DNA of 64,000 nt, taken from the NCBI GenBank assembly GCA_903907865.1, contig CAIVPR010000003.1, positions 1-64,000 on the forward strand, written 5' to 3'. The position numbers and the translations under genes were made by a program. Below, piece by piece: positions 17,473 through 25,645 of the stretch. Every line of letters begins with the position of its first letter. Positions within the stretch are counted from its first letter, which is position 1. Source of the stretch: an uncultured Acidobacteriia bacterium (GTDB lineage Bacteria > Acidobacteriota > Terriglobia > Bryobacterales > Bryobacteraceae). The notes under the pieces are model-generated. The model worked only from the letters and a program-made list of their open reading frames with translations. It was not told the DNA's origin and did no database searches.

Positions 17473-18378
17473 ATGCTCATCCGCGACCTTCTGGCCGCTG
17501 GGACCCCGTCCATCTCGTTCGAATTCTTCCCGCCCAAGACCGAGGAGGCTGCGGCTCAGTTGGAGCGAACCATCGAGGAGTTGGCACCGCTCCGGCCCAC
17601 CTTTGTATCCGTTACCTACGGGGCGGGCGGCTCGACCCGCGAGAAGACAATCGACATCGTCAGTCGGATCAAGCGCGTCTCAGGAATCGAATCGATGGCG
17701 CATTTGACCTGCGTCGGTGCGACGCGGGAGGAGTTGGAGGCGATACTGCATCGCTTGGTTGATGCGGGCGTCGAGAACATTCTGGCGTTGCGAGGTGATC
17801 CGCCGAAGGGCCAGGCCACGTTCACGGCTGTCGAGGGCGGATTCCGCTATGCCGACGAATTGGTCGGGCTTATTCGACGTGTCCTGCCGACCGGGGTATC
17901 GGTGGGAGGCGCGGCCTACCCGGAAAAGCATGTGGAATGCTCTACGGCGGCAGCCGATATCGAGAACCTGAAGCGGAAGGTGGACGCGGGCGTCGATTTC
18001 CTGATCACGCAGTTGGTTCTGGACAACCGCCACTACTGGGACTTCCGCGACCGCGCCGAGGCGGCCGGAATCAAAGTGCCGATCATTCCGGGAATCATGC
18101 CGATCTCGAATCCTGCGTCGGCGCAGCGGTTCGGCGCGTCGCTACCTGCGAGCCTTGCCGCCGGCTTGGCGCGGCACGACGGGAATCCGCATGCCCAAAC
18201 CCGGCTGGGAATCGCCCACGCCACATCGCAGTGTATCGATCTGATGGTGGGCGGCGCTCCGGGACTGCATTTCTTTACGCTGAACCGGAGTTCGGCGACG
18301 AGGGATATTTTCGCGGCACTGAAGCTGATCGGGCTGATTGAGACCGGTGGGGTTGAATCGGGCAAGCCGACGGCATAG
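17473..18378 (+). CDS. metF: Methylenetetrahydrofolate reductase
   Basis: A 301-residue flavin-dependent TIM barrel that reduces 5,10-methylene-THF to 5-methyl-THF for methionine synthesis. The N-terminal signature SFEFFPPKT (residues 15-23, with the catalytic Glu17), VTYGAGGST, NILALRGDPP and DFLITQLVLD are all present. The length is normal. ATG 17473 starts the conserved N-terminus; the upstream extension to 17260 overlaps the divergent kinase gene. The following sugar isomerase-like gene begins 9 bases after the stop, so the two are probably one transcript. Confidence 0.96.
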   Translation: MLIRDLLAAGTPSISFEFFPPKTEEAAAQLERTIEELAPLRPTFVSVTYGAGGSTREKTIDIVSRIKRVSGIESMAHLTCVGATREELEAILHRLVDAGVENILALRGDPPKGQATFTAVEGGFRYADELVGLIRRVLPTGVSVGGAAYPEKHVECSTAAADIENLKRKVDAGVDFLITQLVLDNRHYWDFRDRAEAAGIKVPIIPGIMPISNPASAQRFGASLPASLAAGLARHDGNPHAQTRLGIAHATSQCIDLMVGGAPGLHFFTLNRSSATRDIFAALKLIGLIETGGVESGKPTA

Positions 18379-18387
18379 GCTGGAAGT

Positions 18388-19281
18388 ATGCCGCAAGCAC
18401 CGCAAGAACCGGTAGTCCCGCCCGCACCGGGGCCTCGTTTCGGGTTGTCGGCCGCGCCACGGTCGGTGCCGATGGTGTGCCTGCATTCGGCCAATATCGC
18501 GAAGGCTCCGTACTTCGATCTGGGGAACATCGCGGGGCAACTGGGGTACGAGGGCGTCGATCTGACCGTGTACATCGGGGGACACGTGGACCCGCGCGTC
18601 ACCAATGTGGACCTGATCCGGGCCTTTGAGAGTATCCGCGGGGCCGGGCTGGAGGTGCCGATGATCACCACGGCCATCAACACGCCGCTCGACCCGACCA
18701 TCTACCCGGTGCTGTATCTGACGGGGCACTCGCAGATCCCGCTGTTCCGGCTGGGCCTGTGGAAGTATGGCACGGAGCCGATTGAGCTGCGGCTGGCGGC
18801 GATCCGGCAGGATTTGGCGCGGATTTTGGCGACGGCGCAGGCGAGCGGGATCGCGGCGATGTTCCAGAACAGGGCGGGCGGGTACGTGGGCCAGGCGACA
18901 TGGGACGCCCAGACGGCTGTGGGCCTGTTCGATCCGCGCTGGCTGGGGTATTGCTTCGACCCGGCGGAGGCGATGATCGAGGGAGGCGCGGGCGGCTGGC
19001 ATACGGCGTTGCGGCTGGCGCTGCCGCGGTTGAAGTCGGTGTCGCTGCAGGATTTCCGCTGGGAGAAGGGCCCGGAAGGGTGGGCCGTGCGGAAGTGCCC
19101 GCTGGGCGAGGGCATGGTGGAGTGGCCGGTGTTTTTCGACATGCTGGCGGCGGCTAGGTTTAGCGGGCCGATGTCGGTGCGAATGGAGTACCCGGTGGAG
19201 GACGCGTTCGGGGCGATGACGAAGGATGCGGAGTTCGTGAAGGGGTGGATCCAGCGGGCTTGGGGGCGGAAGGCAGGGTAG
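18388..19281 (+). CDS. Xylose isomerase-like TIM barrel protein
   Basis: A 297-residue protein of the sugar phosphate isomerase/epimerase (AP endonuclease 2) superfamily. The barrel strands can be followed (VPMVCLHSANI, GYEGVDLTVYIGGHV, VPMITTAINT, GIAAMFQNRAGG, LGYCFDPAEAMIEGG, LKSVSLQDFRW, SVRMEYPVED). Several barrel-end acidic and His positions that bind metal are present (Q in SLQDF, E in RMEYP). The substrate is unknown. A proline-rich N-terminus precedes the barrel and there is no clear signal peptide. It directly follows metF. Confidence 0.82.
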   Translation: MPQAPQEPVVPPAPGPRFGLSAAPRSVPMVCLHSANIAKAPYFDLGNIAGQLGYEGVDLTVYIGGHVDPRVTNVDLIRAFESIRGAGLEVPMITTAINTPLDPTIYPVLYLTGHSQIPLFRLGLWKYGTEPIELRLAAIRQDLARILATAQASGIAAMFQNRAGGYVGQATWDAQTAVGLFDPRWLGYCFDPAEAMIEGGAGGWHTALRLALPRLKSVSLQDFRWEKGPEGWAVRKCPLGEGMVEWPVFFDMLAAARFSGPMSVRMEYPVEDAFGAMTKDAEFVKGWIQRAWGRKAG

Positions 19282-19460
19282 TACGAGCCTGCCTTGAGTC
19301 CGTGGTCGTTTGATGCCATGATGACTAAATGCGGACACCACTTGAGATTGATGGCGACGTGATGCTCGTCACGCAGGTTATCGTGCCGGTCGTGGATGTT
19401 CGCGATGGCATACCTGTGTGGATCCGGCATGCGCTTCGCCCAGTGTATCCCGCGCGGAGT

Positions 19461-20219
19461 CTACAATCCCGAGTACCAATCGTAGCCGCGTTCCTGCCAG
19501 TAGTCCTTCGTCGGTTGGGCCGTGTACTCGATCCGACCAATCCGCTTGATGTTCTTGATCCCGTATTTGACCGGGATCACGAGGCGCAATGGGGCACCGT
19601 GGTCCTCTTCGAGCGGGTTGCCGTTCATCTCCCACGCCAGGAGAGTCTGCGGGTGCATGGCGCTGGGCCCGTCGATACTCACGTAGTATTCGGAGTCCGG
19701 CGTGCGCATCCCGACGCAGGGGGCTTCCGCCGACCCCGGCGCGAACTTGGCCGTGAAATCGGAAAGCCTCGCCCCTGCGAACTGGCTCACGGTACTCCAG
19801 CCTTCCACGCACTTGAAGTCGATGGTCTCCTCATGGCGCGGCAGGCTCTTCACGTCGTCCATGGTCAACTGGAGCGCGGGCGCGGTGGCGCGGTACGGGA
19901 CCACTTCCAGCTTCCAGGCGGCCATGTCGAGGTCCGTGTCGATACCGACATCCCCGTTGACCTTCTGTTTGCCGATGGCCGAGGCGGGGTAGGTCTGGAC
20001 CAGATGGTCGTTGGAGTAGAGGGCCGTGCGGACGACGGACTCGTTGAAGCCGAGGATCTTGCGCAGTCCGGGCGGGATGTCGCCCTCGGGGGCACCGGAA
20101 AGCAGCGTCGCCAGTCCGGCGGTGCCAACCAGCGCCCCGCCTCCCATCACCATGAATGAACGGCGAGTGCGGCGCTCGATCTCCTGCTGCGGCGTGAGTT
20201 TGATGTTCTTAGGCTCCAT
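19461..20219 (-). CDS. Tat-exported molybdopterin-dependent oxidoreductase (MsrP/sulfite oxidase-like)
   Basis: A 252-residue protein with a twin-arginine signal (RRTRRSFMVMGGGALVG, residues 17-33) and a compact sulfite oxidase-type Mo-cofactor domain. The Mo ligand cysteine is C137 in DFKCVEGWS. Late conserved pieces are NGNPLEEDHGAPLRLVIP and KYGIKNIKRI. It is exported folded to the periplasm. It lies just downstream of a cytochrome b gene, overlapping it by 11 bases, the usual arrangement of periplasmic Mo enzyme plus membrane electron carrier. ATG 20219 is preferred to TTG 20225. The substrate (sulfoxide, sulfite or other) is unknown. Confidence 0.9.
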   Translation of the reverse strand: MEPKNIKLTPQQEIERRTRRSFMVMGGGALVGTAGLATLLSGAPEGDIPPGLRKILGFNESVVRTALYSNDHLVQTYPASAIGKQKVNGDVGIDTDLDMAAWKLEVVPYRATAPALQLTMDDVKSLPRHEETIDFKCVEGWSTVSQFAGARLSDFTAKFAPGSAEAPCVGMRTPDSEYYVSIDGPSAMHPQTLLAWEMNGNPLEEDHGAPLRLVIPVKYGIKNIKRIGRIEYTAQPTKDYWQERGYDWYSGL

Positions 20220-20904
20220 GTCCAACCTCCTTTGTAGCGGCGATGTCGTAGCCGCAAACCATCGACCGGAAATTCGCCCATCCCGCCTTGATCACCTGGC
20301 CGATGTGGATGCCGAAGAATCCGACGTAGCCCATGGTGAGCCAGAAGTGCTCCCAACGAGCCCATTCGTAGCCGCCCAGCAGGGCGAGGAGCGAATTGAG
20401 TTGCGCGGGCTTGTAGATGGCCAGTCCAGTGACCAGGCTGAGCGCTCCCATGAAGACAATCAGGGTGTAGGTAATGCGCTGCGCGGCGTTGTACCGTCCC
20501 TGTGGAGGGAGGGCGACCTTGAAGCCCATGTCGTGCATCGCGACCAGGGCCGCCTCGCGGAACGATTTCTTCTCCGGCACCAGTTCCCGCCACTCGCCGG
20601 AAATGGCGGTGTAGAGAACGTAGGCGACGCCGTTGAGCGCGAAGATCCATGCCAAGGCAAAGTGGATCGCCATGCCAAGGTTGAGCTTGTGGCCCACTTG
20701 GGTAACGTTGTAGAACCAATCGGGGAAAAAATGGAACAGGGTGATGGAGCCGAGTCCGACCCGGTAGGGATCGTAGGCCCAATAGATGAACATGCCACTT
20801 GCGATCATCAGGCTGAGGATCGGGAAGTTGATCCAATGGAACCATCTCGTGGCCAGCTTGTGCTTCTCTTCGAGACCTTGGGGTAGTTGTGCGGTTGCGT
20901 CCAC
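20209..20904 (-). CDS. Membrane cytochrome b (Ni/Fe-hydrogenase/cytochrome b561 type)
   Basis: A 231-residue membrane protein with four main helices. Histidines suited to bind two b-type haems are in TRWFHWINF (H23), NLGMAIHFALAW, WEHFWLTMGY and GIHIGQVIKAGW. It should shuttle electrons between the quinone pool and the periplasmic molybdoenzyme encoded immediately downstream. First gene of the two-gene unit. The ATG at 20904 fits: the short soluble N-terminus leads to helix 1. Confidence 0.88.
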   Translation of the reverse strand: MDATAQLPQGLEEKHKLATRWFHWINFPILSLMIASGMFIYWAYDPYRVGLGSITLFHFFPDWFYNVTQVGHKLNLGMAIHFALAWIFALNGVAYVLYTAISGEWRELVPEKKSFREAALVAMHDMGFKVALPPQGRYNAAQRITYTLIVFMGALSLVTGLAIYKPAQLNSLLALLGGYEWARWEHFWLTMGYVGFFGIHIGQVIKAGWANFRSMVCGYDIAATKEVGHGA

Positions 20905-20947
20905 GTTGGCATTATCCCGCGTTTCGTGCAGGTTATTCCCGGCGGCG

Positions 20948-20984
20948 CAAATAAAAAGGGCCCACGGAGGGTAGTCCGTGGGCC
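20948..20984 (-). terminator. Intrinsic terminator of the 21015 gene
   Basis: A perfect 10-bp stem (20959-20968 pairs with 20975-20984, six-base loop), followed on the minus strand by CTTTTTATTTG. It lies 30 bases beyond the stop of the minus-strand gene at 21015 and upstream of the cytochrome b gene, so it separates the two units. Confidence 0.85.
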
Positions 20985-21014
20985 GATCCTATGGTCTCGA
21001 TGGTAGCGGCAGGG

Positions 21015-21656
21015 TTACGCCGCTTTGCGCAAGGGCGGGCGCAGGGTTGCGCGCTTGGCCGCCCGCTCCGCCAGCTTGGCCGCGATCCTTGCCGGGTCCG
21101 GCATCTGGATCACGTTGCCGCCGGTACGCTCGGGGTCCGGGAGGTCGTCGACAAGCTTCCGCGCGGAACCGCCGAAGTACTCGTCGAGCGGGAACAGGGC
21201 GTACGGCTGCAGTTCCCGGAAAACCCGTCCGAGGCGTTCCTCAATCCGGTAGACCAGGTGGAAGAAGGTACCCCTGTCGACGTTGAGTTGCTGACAGCAG
21301 AGTTTCCAGTCCGCGCCCAACAAGAAGTGGTAGCGGAACAGCCGGTAGTCGGCCTCGTTCAGCGTACGCTTGGCCACCAGAACGAAGTCGGCCACGAACT
21401 CCTCGTTCTTCAGACCCCAAGCCCGCTTGTGCTCCCGCCCGTGGACGGATTCGAGCCGAGCCGTGGAGACTTGCGTGTCCAGGTGCGAACAGGACCGGAA
21501 CTTGCGATGGCAAGCCCGGAAAATCGCCCGCAGGACGCAATTGCATGGGACGGGCTGCGCCGTCCTGCTGGTACTCCGCAATCCGTAACCACGGCATTGC
21601 GAACACCCCTCTTTCGCCAATCCAAGAACCTCGGATCGATTCCATTCAAAACTCAC
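21015..21656 (-). CDS. Unknown cysteine-rich, helix-turn-helix-like protein
   Basis: A 213-residue protein. GTG 21656 is chosen because GGGAGGAG (complement of 21663-21670) sits six bases upstream; TTG 21734 would also be possible. The N-terminus has a Zn-finger-like cluster (EGCSQCRGYG, then PCNCVLRAIFRAC and CS), resembling the CxxCxG element of DnaJ-type fingers. The middle (NEADYRLFRYHFLLGADWKLCCQQLNV-type sequence) looks like a sigma region 4 or antiterminator helix-turn-helix. A basic alanine-rich tail ends it. I do not recognise the family; a nucleic-acid-binding regulator is likely. It is divergent from another HTH gene. Confidence 0.65.
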   Translation of the reverse strand: MSFEWNRSEVLGLAKEGCSQCRGYGLRSTSRTAQPVPCNCVLRAIFRACHRKFRSCSHLDTQVSTARLESVHGREHKRAWGLKNEEFVADFVLVAKRTLNEADYRLFRYHFLLGADWKLCCQQLNVDRGTFFHLVYRIEERLGRVFRELQPYALFPLDEYFGGSARKLVDDLPDPERTGGNVIQMPDPARIAAKLAERAAKRATLRPPLRKAA

Positions 21657-21662
21657 GAAATG

Positions 21663-21670
21663 CTCCTCCC
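21663..21670 (-). promoter_or_regulatory. Shine-Dalgarno sequence deciding a GTG start
   Basis: The minus-strand GGGAGGAG lies six bases before GTG 21656 and supports that start over the longer TTG frame at 21734. Confidence 0.6.
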
Positions 21671-21799
21671 GGTTAGACGCCTTGGCGTCGCCGATCTCTG
21701 TTATCACTTTGCCCGATACCCGGCGCCGGAGCAATTAGGTTACACTTCGGAATAACACTTACGGACGGGCAAGTCGTTGATAATAAAGACACAAGCACA

Positions 21800-21868
21800 G
21801 TACCGGTACATCCAGGACCGCGAATGGCGTGATAAAGTCGGTACACCTATAGCTGTGGGATATATCCC
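21800..21868. promoter_or_regulatory. Palindromic operator candidates between divergent regulator genes
   Basis: Two perfect palindromes lie in the divergent intergenic region: GTACCGGTAC at 21800-21809 and GGGATATATCCC at 21857-21868. The second ends five bases before the GTG of the HTH gene at 21874. A half-like GGTACACC lies between them (21840-21847). They are good candidates for binding sites of the HTH protein itself, or of its neighbour. Confidence 0.45.
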
Positions 21869-21873
21869 GCGCC

Positions 21874-22569
21874 GTGCAAATCCAGGAACTCATTTCGCGC
21901 TTGGTCGAGACCGCGAGGCTCCGCGTCCAGCAGGGCACGGTGACAGTGCGCCGCCTCGCCCGCCTATGCGGCGTTTCGCAACCGCACATGCACAATGTTC
22001 TAAAAGACAACCGGTCTCTCTCGCCGGAATCGGCAGACCGTTTGATGCAGGCATTGGGAGTTTCGGTTGCGGAATTGTTGTGGCGTTACCCGAATGAAGC
22101 CGAGAGCGAGGTTCGCGCAATTCCGGTCATTAGGCAGCGGATTGGACCGGGCAGCGACGCAAACCTGGCGTTGTTCCGCGGCTACGCGCCGTTTCCGGGC
22201 TCGCTGCTGGCCGGGTTGGTACGGCCGGTGGCCGCGCGGCTGGGTCCCGAACTGATCCTCCCGGCCCTGTTCCACGGCAACGACCTTCTGTTGCTCGACC
22301 AAAACGAGGAACTGCGCGCCCATCCAGCAGGAGGGCGCTGCTGGGTGGTGGCGGAGGAGGCCGGCCTCCGCATCCGATACGTGCGGCTCGGCGGTTCCCG
22401 CCTCTACCTCGCCAGCGAGGCGACGGTCCACGACCCCCGCGCCTGGGATTCGGTCCAGTTGCAGGGACGGAATATTCTTGATGTAGTGAGGGCCCGCATT
22501 GTTTGGATTGGCAGGGAAGTGGAAACGGAAGACGTCAGACCGGCTGGACCGGTTGGCGGCGGCAATTGA
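21874..22569 (+). CDS. HTH regulator with LexA/CI-like C-terminal domain
   Basis: A 231-residue protein starting at GTG 21874. Residues 20-60 form an XRE-type helix-turn-helix (VTVRRLARLCGVSQPHMHNVLKDNRSLSPESADRLM region). The C-terminal half (GNDLLLLDQNEELRAH, then CWVVAEEAGLRIRYVRLGG) resembles the S24/LexA-CI peptidase-like beta domain, but I cannot place a Ser-Lys dyad with confidence. It probably binds the palindrome that sits right before its own start and represses itself. The overlapping downstream gene may be cotranscribed. Confidence 0.75.
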   Translation: MQIQELISRLVETARLRVQQGTVTVRRLARLCGVSQPHMHNVLKDNRSLSPESADRLMQALGVSVAELLWRYPNEAESEVRAIPVIRQRIGPGSDANLALFRGYAPFPGSLLAGLVRPVAARLGPELILPALFHGNDLLLLDQNEELRAHPAGGRCWVVAEEAGLRIRYVRLGGSRLYLASEATVHDPRAWDSVQLQGRNILDVVRARIVWIGREVETEDVRPAGPVGGGN

Positions 22570-23044
22570 CGCCGTCAGCGACACGGACCGCATCGAACTG
22601 GAAGAGAGCCTGCGCGTGGACTCGTTGCGAGTGCGGGGCGCGGTGGAGTTGCATGCCACCTGCGCGCATTTCGTGGAGGAGTTGAACGGGCGGCTGGCGG
22701 AACCGGCGGTCAGCCTCGACCCGCCTGCCTACGCCGAGTCGAACTACTCGGACAAGGGACCCGTCCTGTTCCAACTCAACCTGCGCGGACGCTTGCTGCA
22801 AATCGAGTTCGAGGCGACCGAGGAGACGACGTCGACCGAGGATTTCGGAAAGCCATACGTGATGCGGGGGTCGATGCGCGCCTTCAACCAACGCATGCTG
22901 GACGGCAGCACGGTCCATGAACACGGCCTTTTCTATTGCCCCATGGGGAAGGACGCCCAGTGGCACTATTTCGATGCGCGGAGCTATAGGACGGGTCGGT
23001 TGAACGAGGATTTCCTCGCCAGGGAACTGGAAAAACTGCTGTAG
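22499..23044 (+). CDS. Unknown conserved-looking protein
   Basis: About 181 residues from TTG 22499; TTG 22553 would shorten the overlap with the upstream HTH gene from 71 to 17 bases, so the start is uncertain. The N-terminus is charged and helical (RIELEESLRVDSLRVRGAVELH); the C-terminal part is beta-rich, with MRGSMRAFNQRMLDG and CPMGKDAQWHYFDARSYRTGRL. No signal peptide or membrane segment is seen. I do not recognise the family. Its position suggests cotranscription with the HTH regulator. It is convergent with the GT4 gene 15 bases away. Confidence 0.65.
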   Translation: MFGLAGKWKRKTSDRLDRLAAAIDAVSDTDRIELEESLRVDSLRVRGAVELHATCAHFVEELNGRLAEPAVSLDPPAYAESNYSDKGPVLFQLNLRGRLLQIEFEATEETTSTEDFGKPYVMRGSMRAFNQRMLDGSTVHEHGLFYCPMGKDAQWHYFDARSYRTGRLNEDFLARELEKLL

Positions 23045-23059
23045 CACCGGCGTACGCGG

Positions 23060-24235
23060 TTAGCGGGACGCTTGCGCCACTTCCTCGTAGAGGTCGGCAA
23101 CCTCGCGGGCCGTCCGCGCCCAACTGAATTTGGCTGCCTGCTTGAGCCCTTTCTCGATCAGTTCCTGGCGCAATTCGGGTTTGGTCAGCACCTCTTCGAT
23201 GCCGCGCGCGATGTCGAAGACGTTCTCTGGATTGACCAGCATGGCCGCACCGCCCACCACTTCCGGCAACGAACTGACCGCCGACGCGACCACCGGCGTT
23301 CCAGACAGCATGGCCTCCAGCGGGGGCAGGCCGAAACCTTCGTACAGCGACGGGAACACGAACGCCACCGCCAACTCATGGAAGATCCGCAGGGTTTCGA
23401 AAGGGATGAACCCGAGGAAGCGCACCGAGTTCTCCACCCGGCTCTGCATTACGGCACGGCGCACGTTGGGGTGTTTCGATATCTCGTCGCCGATGATGAT
23501 CAGGCGCAAATCCTTGTAGACCGGGTGGTTTTCCAGTTGCCCCTTGACCACGGCGAAGGCCTCGATGAGGCGCGGAATATTCTTCTGCGGTCGGATAGAC
23601 CCGGCGTAGAGCAGGAACGGATCGCGGATCTGGTAGCGCTCCAAGATCCGATGGCGCTCGCGGTTGATGGCGTCGGGACCGGCGGCGCGGGCATCGGACG
23701 GAAGGCCGTGGTCGGCGAATTTCGGGTCCGGCGCGTTGTAGATCAGCCGGACGCGATTGGCGGACTCGGGCAGCAGATTCACGATGTCGCGCTGGGTGGC
23801 CCCGGAGACGGCAATAATCCGCTCGGCGCGCTCCAAGCCCTTCTTGAGGCGGAAGATGTGCGCTTGGTGCAAGAGACCGGACGCCTCGTCGTAGAGGAGG
23901 CTGCTGAGATCGTGGATGGTGACGACAAAGGGCCGCCGGATCAGCAACGGCACACGGTGAAAGGGGATGTGGGTGACATTGGGCCGGAGTCCGAACAGCA
24001 CGCGTGGGAGTTCGAGGTGGTCGAGCCTAGACGAGTCGCGTCGGTTGTGGACGATGGTGCGGAAGTTTTCGGGGAGCGCGGCGAACTGGGACTTGTCCTC
24101 GTCAATGCAGATGAGGTCGAAATGGTGGCCGGTGTCGAGGTCTCCGAGGGCCTTCAGCAGATTCCGGATGTAGGTGCCGACACCGAAGTCGCGGATGCGC
24201 CGGACGTCGATGGCGACCTTCACCGGGTTGGCCAT
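23060..24235 (-). CDS. Family 4 glycosyltransferase
   Basis: A 391-residue GT-B fold enzyme of CAZy family GT4. The N-terminal Rossmann part begins VKVAIDVRRIRDFGVGTYIRNLL. The donor-binding C-terminal part has LLYAGSIRPQKNIPRLIEAF and the E-x7-E region PSLYEGFGLPPLEAMLSGTPVV. Members make lipopolysaccharide or exopolysaccharide mannosyl or glucosyl links. ATG 24235 (MANPVKV) starts two bases after the glyA stop, so it is cotranscribed with glyA; the longer frame to 24256 would overlap glyA. Confidence 0.9.
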   Translation of the reverse strand: MANPVKVAIDVRRIRDFGVGTYIRNLLKALGDLDTGHHFDLICIDEDKSQFAALPENFRTIVHNRRDSSRLDHLELPRVLFGLRPNVTHIPFHRVPLLIRRPFVVTIHDLSSLLYDEASGLLHQAHIFRLKKGLERAERIIAVSGATQRDIVNLLPESANRVRLIYNAPDPKFADHGLPSDARAAGPDAINRERHRILERYQIRDPFLLYAGSIRPQKNIPRLIEAFAVVKGQLENHPVYKDLRLIIIGDEISKHPNVRRAVMQSRVENSVRFLGFIPFETLRIFHELAVAFVFPSLYEGFGLPPLEAMLSGTPVVASAVSSLPEVVGGAAMLVNPENVFDIARGIEEVLTKPELRQELIEKGLKQAAKFSWARTAREVADLYEEVAQASR

Positions 24236-24237
24236 GG

Positions 24238-25527
24238 TTAGACCGGTCGCTTCCAAGCGTACAGGGGGAAGCGCGAAGTGAGTGCCTCGACGCGGTCCCG
24301 GACGCCCGCAATGGTGGATTCCAGATCGGCCTGTCCGCCGACTGCGGACACAACGGCGGCAATGCAGGAGGCGACTTCGCGCATCTCGTCCTCGCCGAAA
24401 CCACGGGTGGTGGCTGCGGGGGAGCCCAAGCGGATGCCGCTGGGGTTCAGGGGCGGATTGACGTCGAACGGGATGCCGTTCTTGTTGACCGTGATGCGGG
24501 CGCGGTCGAGCGACTGCTCAGCTTCCTTGCCCCGGACGCCCTTCGAAAACACGTCAACCAGCATCAGGTGGGTGTCGGTGCCGCCCGAAACGACGCGGAA
24601 GCCAGCTTCCTGCATCCCGGCCGCGAGGGCCTTGGCGTTGGCGACGACTTGCTTCTGGTAGGTGATGAACTCCGGCTGCAGGGCTTCGAGGAAGCAGACG
24701 GCTTTGGCGGCGATGACGTGCACCAGCGGGCCGCCCTGGACGCCGGGGAAGACGTTCTGGTCGATGGCCTTGCCGTACTTTTCGCGGGCCAGGATCATGC
24801 CGGAGCGGGGTCCGCGCAGGGTCTTGTGGGTGGTGGTGGTGACAATGTCTGCGTATTCGCAGGGATTCGGGTGCACGCCGGCGGCGACGAGGCCGGAGAA
24901 GTGCGCCATGTCGACTAGCAGGATGGCACCGACGGAATCAGCGATGTCGCGGAAGCGCGCAAAATCCCACTGGCGGGGATAGGCGCTGCCGCCCGCGATG
25001 ATCATCTTGGGCTTGTGCTGGTCGGCCAGCTGGGCCAGGTGGTCGAAGTCGATGCGCTCGCCCCGGTCCCCGTCGGGCTGGGTGACTTGGTAGCCGACGA
25101 CGTTGTAAAGCTTGCCGGAGAAGTTCAGCTTGTGGCCGTGGGTGAGGTGGCCGCCGTGGGCGAGGTCGAGGCCCATGATGGTGTCGCCGGGCTTGACGAC
25201 GGCCCCGAACGCAGCCTGGTTGGCCTGCGACCCGGAGTGGGGCTGGACGTTGACGTACTCGGCACCGAAGAGCTTTTTGGCGCGGTCGCGGGCGATGTTT
25301 TCGACCTCGTCGGTGACTTCGCAGCCGCCGTAGTAGCGGCGTCCGGGGTAGCCCTCGGCGTATTTGTTGGTGAAGACGGACCCGGTGGCCTCAAGGACGG
25401 CCTCGGAGGTGAAGTTTTCGCTCGCGATCAGCTCGATCTGGCCGTTCTGGCGCTCGGCCTCGCGGAGGACGAGGTGGTGGATGTCGGGATCGACTTCGGC
25501 GAGGGAACGGGCCATCAAGTTGGTCAT
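24238..25527 (-). CDS. glyA: Serine hydroxymethyltransferase
   Basis: A 429-residue PLP enzyme that converts serine and THF to glycine and methylene-THF, so it feeds the MetF reaction encoded elsewhere in this window. The conserved [37 protein letters not shown] and the PLP lysine K235 in [12 protein letters not shown] are present. The length is standard. An ATG at 25515 (MARSLAEVD) is an alternative to 25527. The 5' leader contains a strong hairpin (25555-25587). The downstream GT4 gene follows with two bases between stop and start. Confidence 0.97.
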   Translation of the reverse strand: MTNLMARSLAEVDPDIHHLVLREAERQNGQIELIASENFTSEAVLEATGSVFTNKYAEGYPGRRYYGGCEVTDEVENIARDRAKKLFGAEYVNVQPHSGSQANQAAFGAVVKPGDTIMGLDLAHGGHLTHGHKLNFSGKLYNVVGYQVTQPDGDRGERIDFDHLAQLADQHKPKMIIAGGSAYPRQWDFARFRDIADSVGAILLVDMAHFSGLVAAGVHPNPCEYADIVTTTTHKTLRGPRSGMILAREKYGKAIDQNVFPGVQGGPLVHVIAAKAVCFLEALQPEFITYQKQVVANAKALAAGMQEAGFRVVSGGTDTHLMLVDVFSKGVRGKEAEQSLDRARITVNKNGIPFDVNPPLNPSGIRLGSPAATTRGFGEDEMREVASCIAAVVSAVGGQADLESTIAGVRDRVEALTSRFPLYAWKRPV

Positions 25528-25554
25528 TGGCGGGAAAAGACCATTTTAACAGCC

Positions 25555-25587
25555 CGCGGTGAGGCACGCACAGGTTGCCTCACCGCG
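25555..25587. repeat. Perfect 12-bp inverted repeat between glyA and the haloperoxidase gene
   Basis: CGCGGTGAGGCA (25555-25566) and TGCCTCACCGCG (25576-25587) form a perfect 12-bp stem with a nine-base loop. It lies 28 bases upstream of the glyA start and 58 bases upstream of the divergent haloperoxidase gene. Neither side ends in a T-run, so it is not a normal terminator of either gene. It could be an operator, a leader hairpin of glyA or a mobile-type palindrome. Confidence 0.7.
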
Positions 25588-25645
25588 TGAAAAAATACCT
25601 GGTTTCCAGAGCCGCGATCCGCGATAATGGACAAGTACCGAGACT

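Noticed and set aside
19329-20159. A 276-codon plus-strand frame opposite the molybdoenzyme gene.
   Set aside because: Antisense to a gene with a Tat signal and the Mo-ligand cysteine; the translation has no family features.
25528-25645. A glycine riboswitch upstream of glyA.
   Set aside because: The leader is short and holds a single simple hairpin, not the paired aptamer core.
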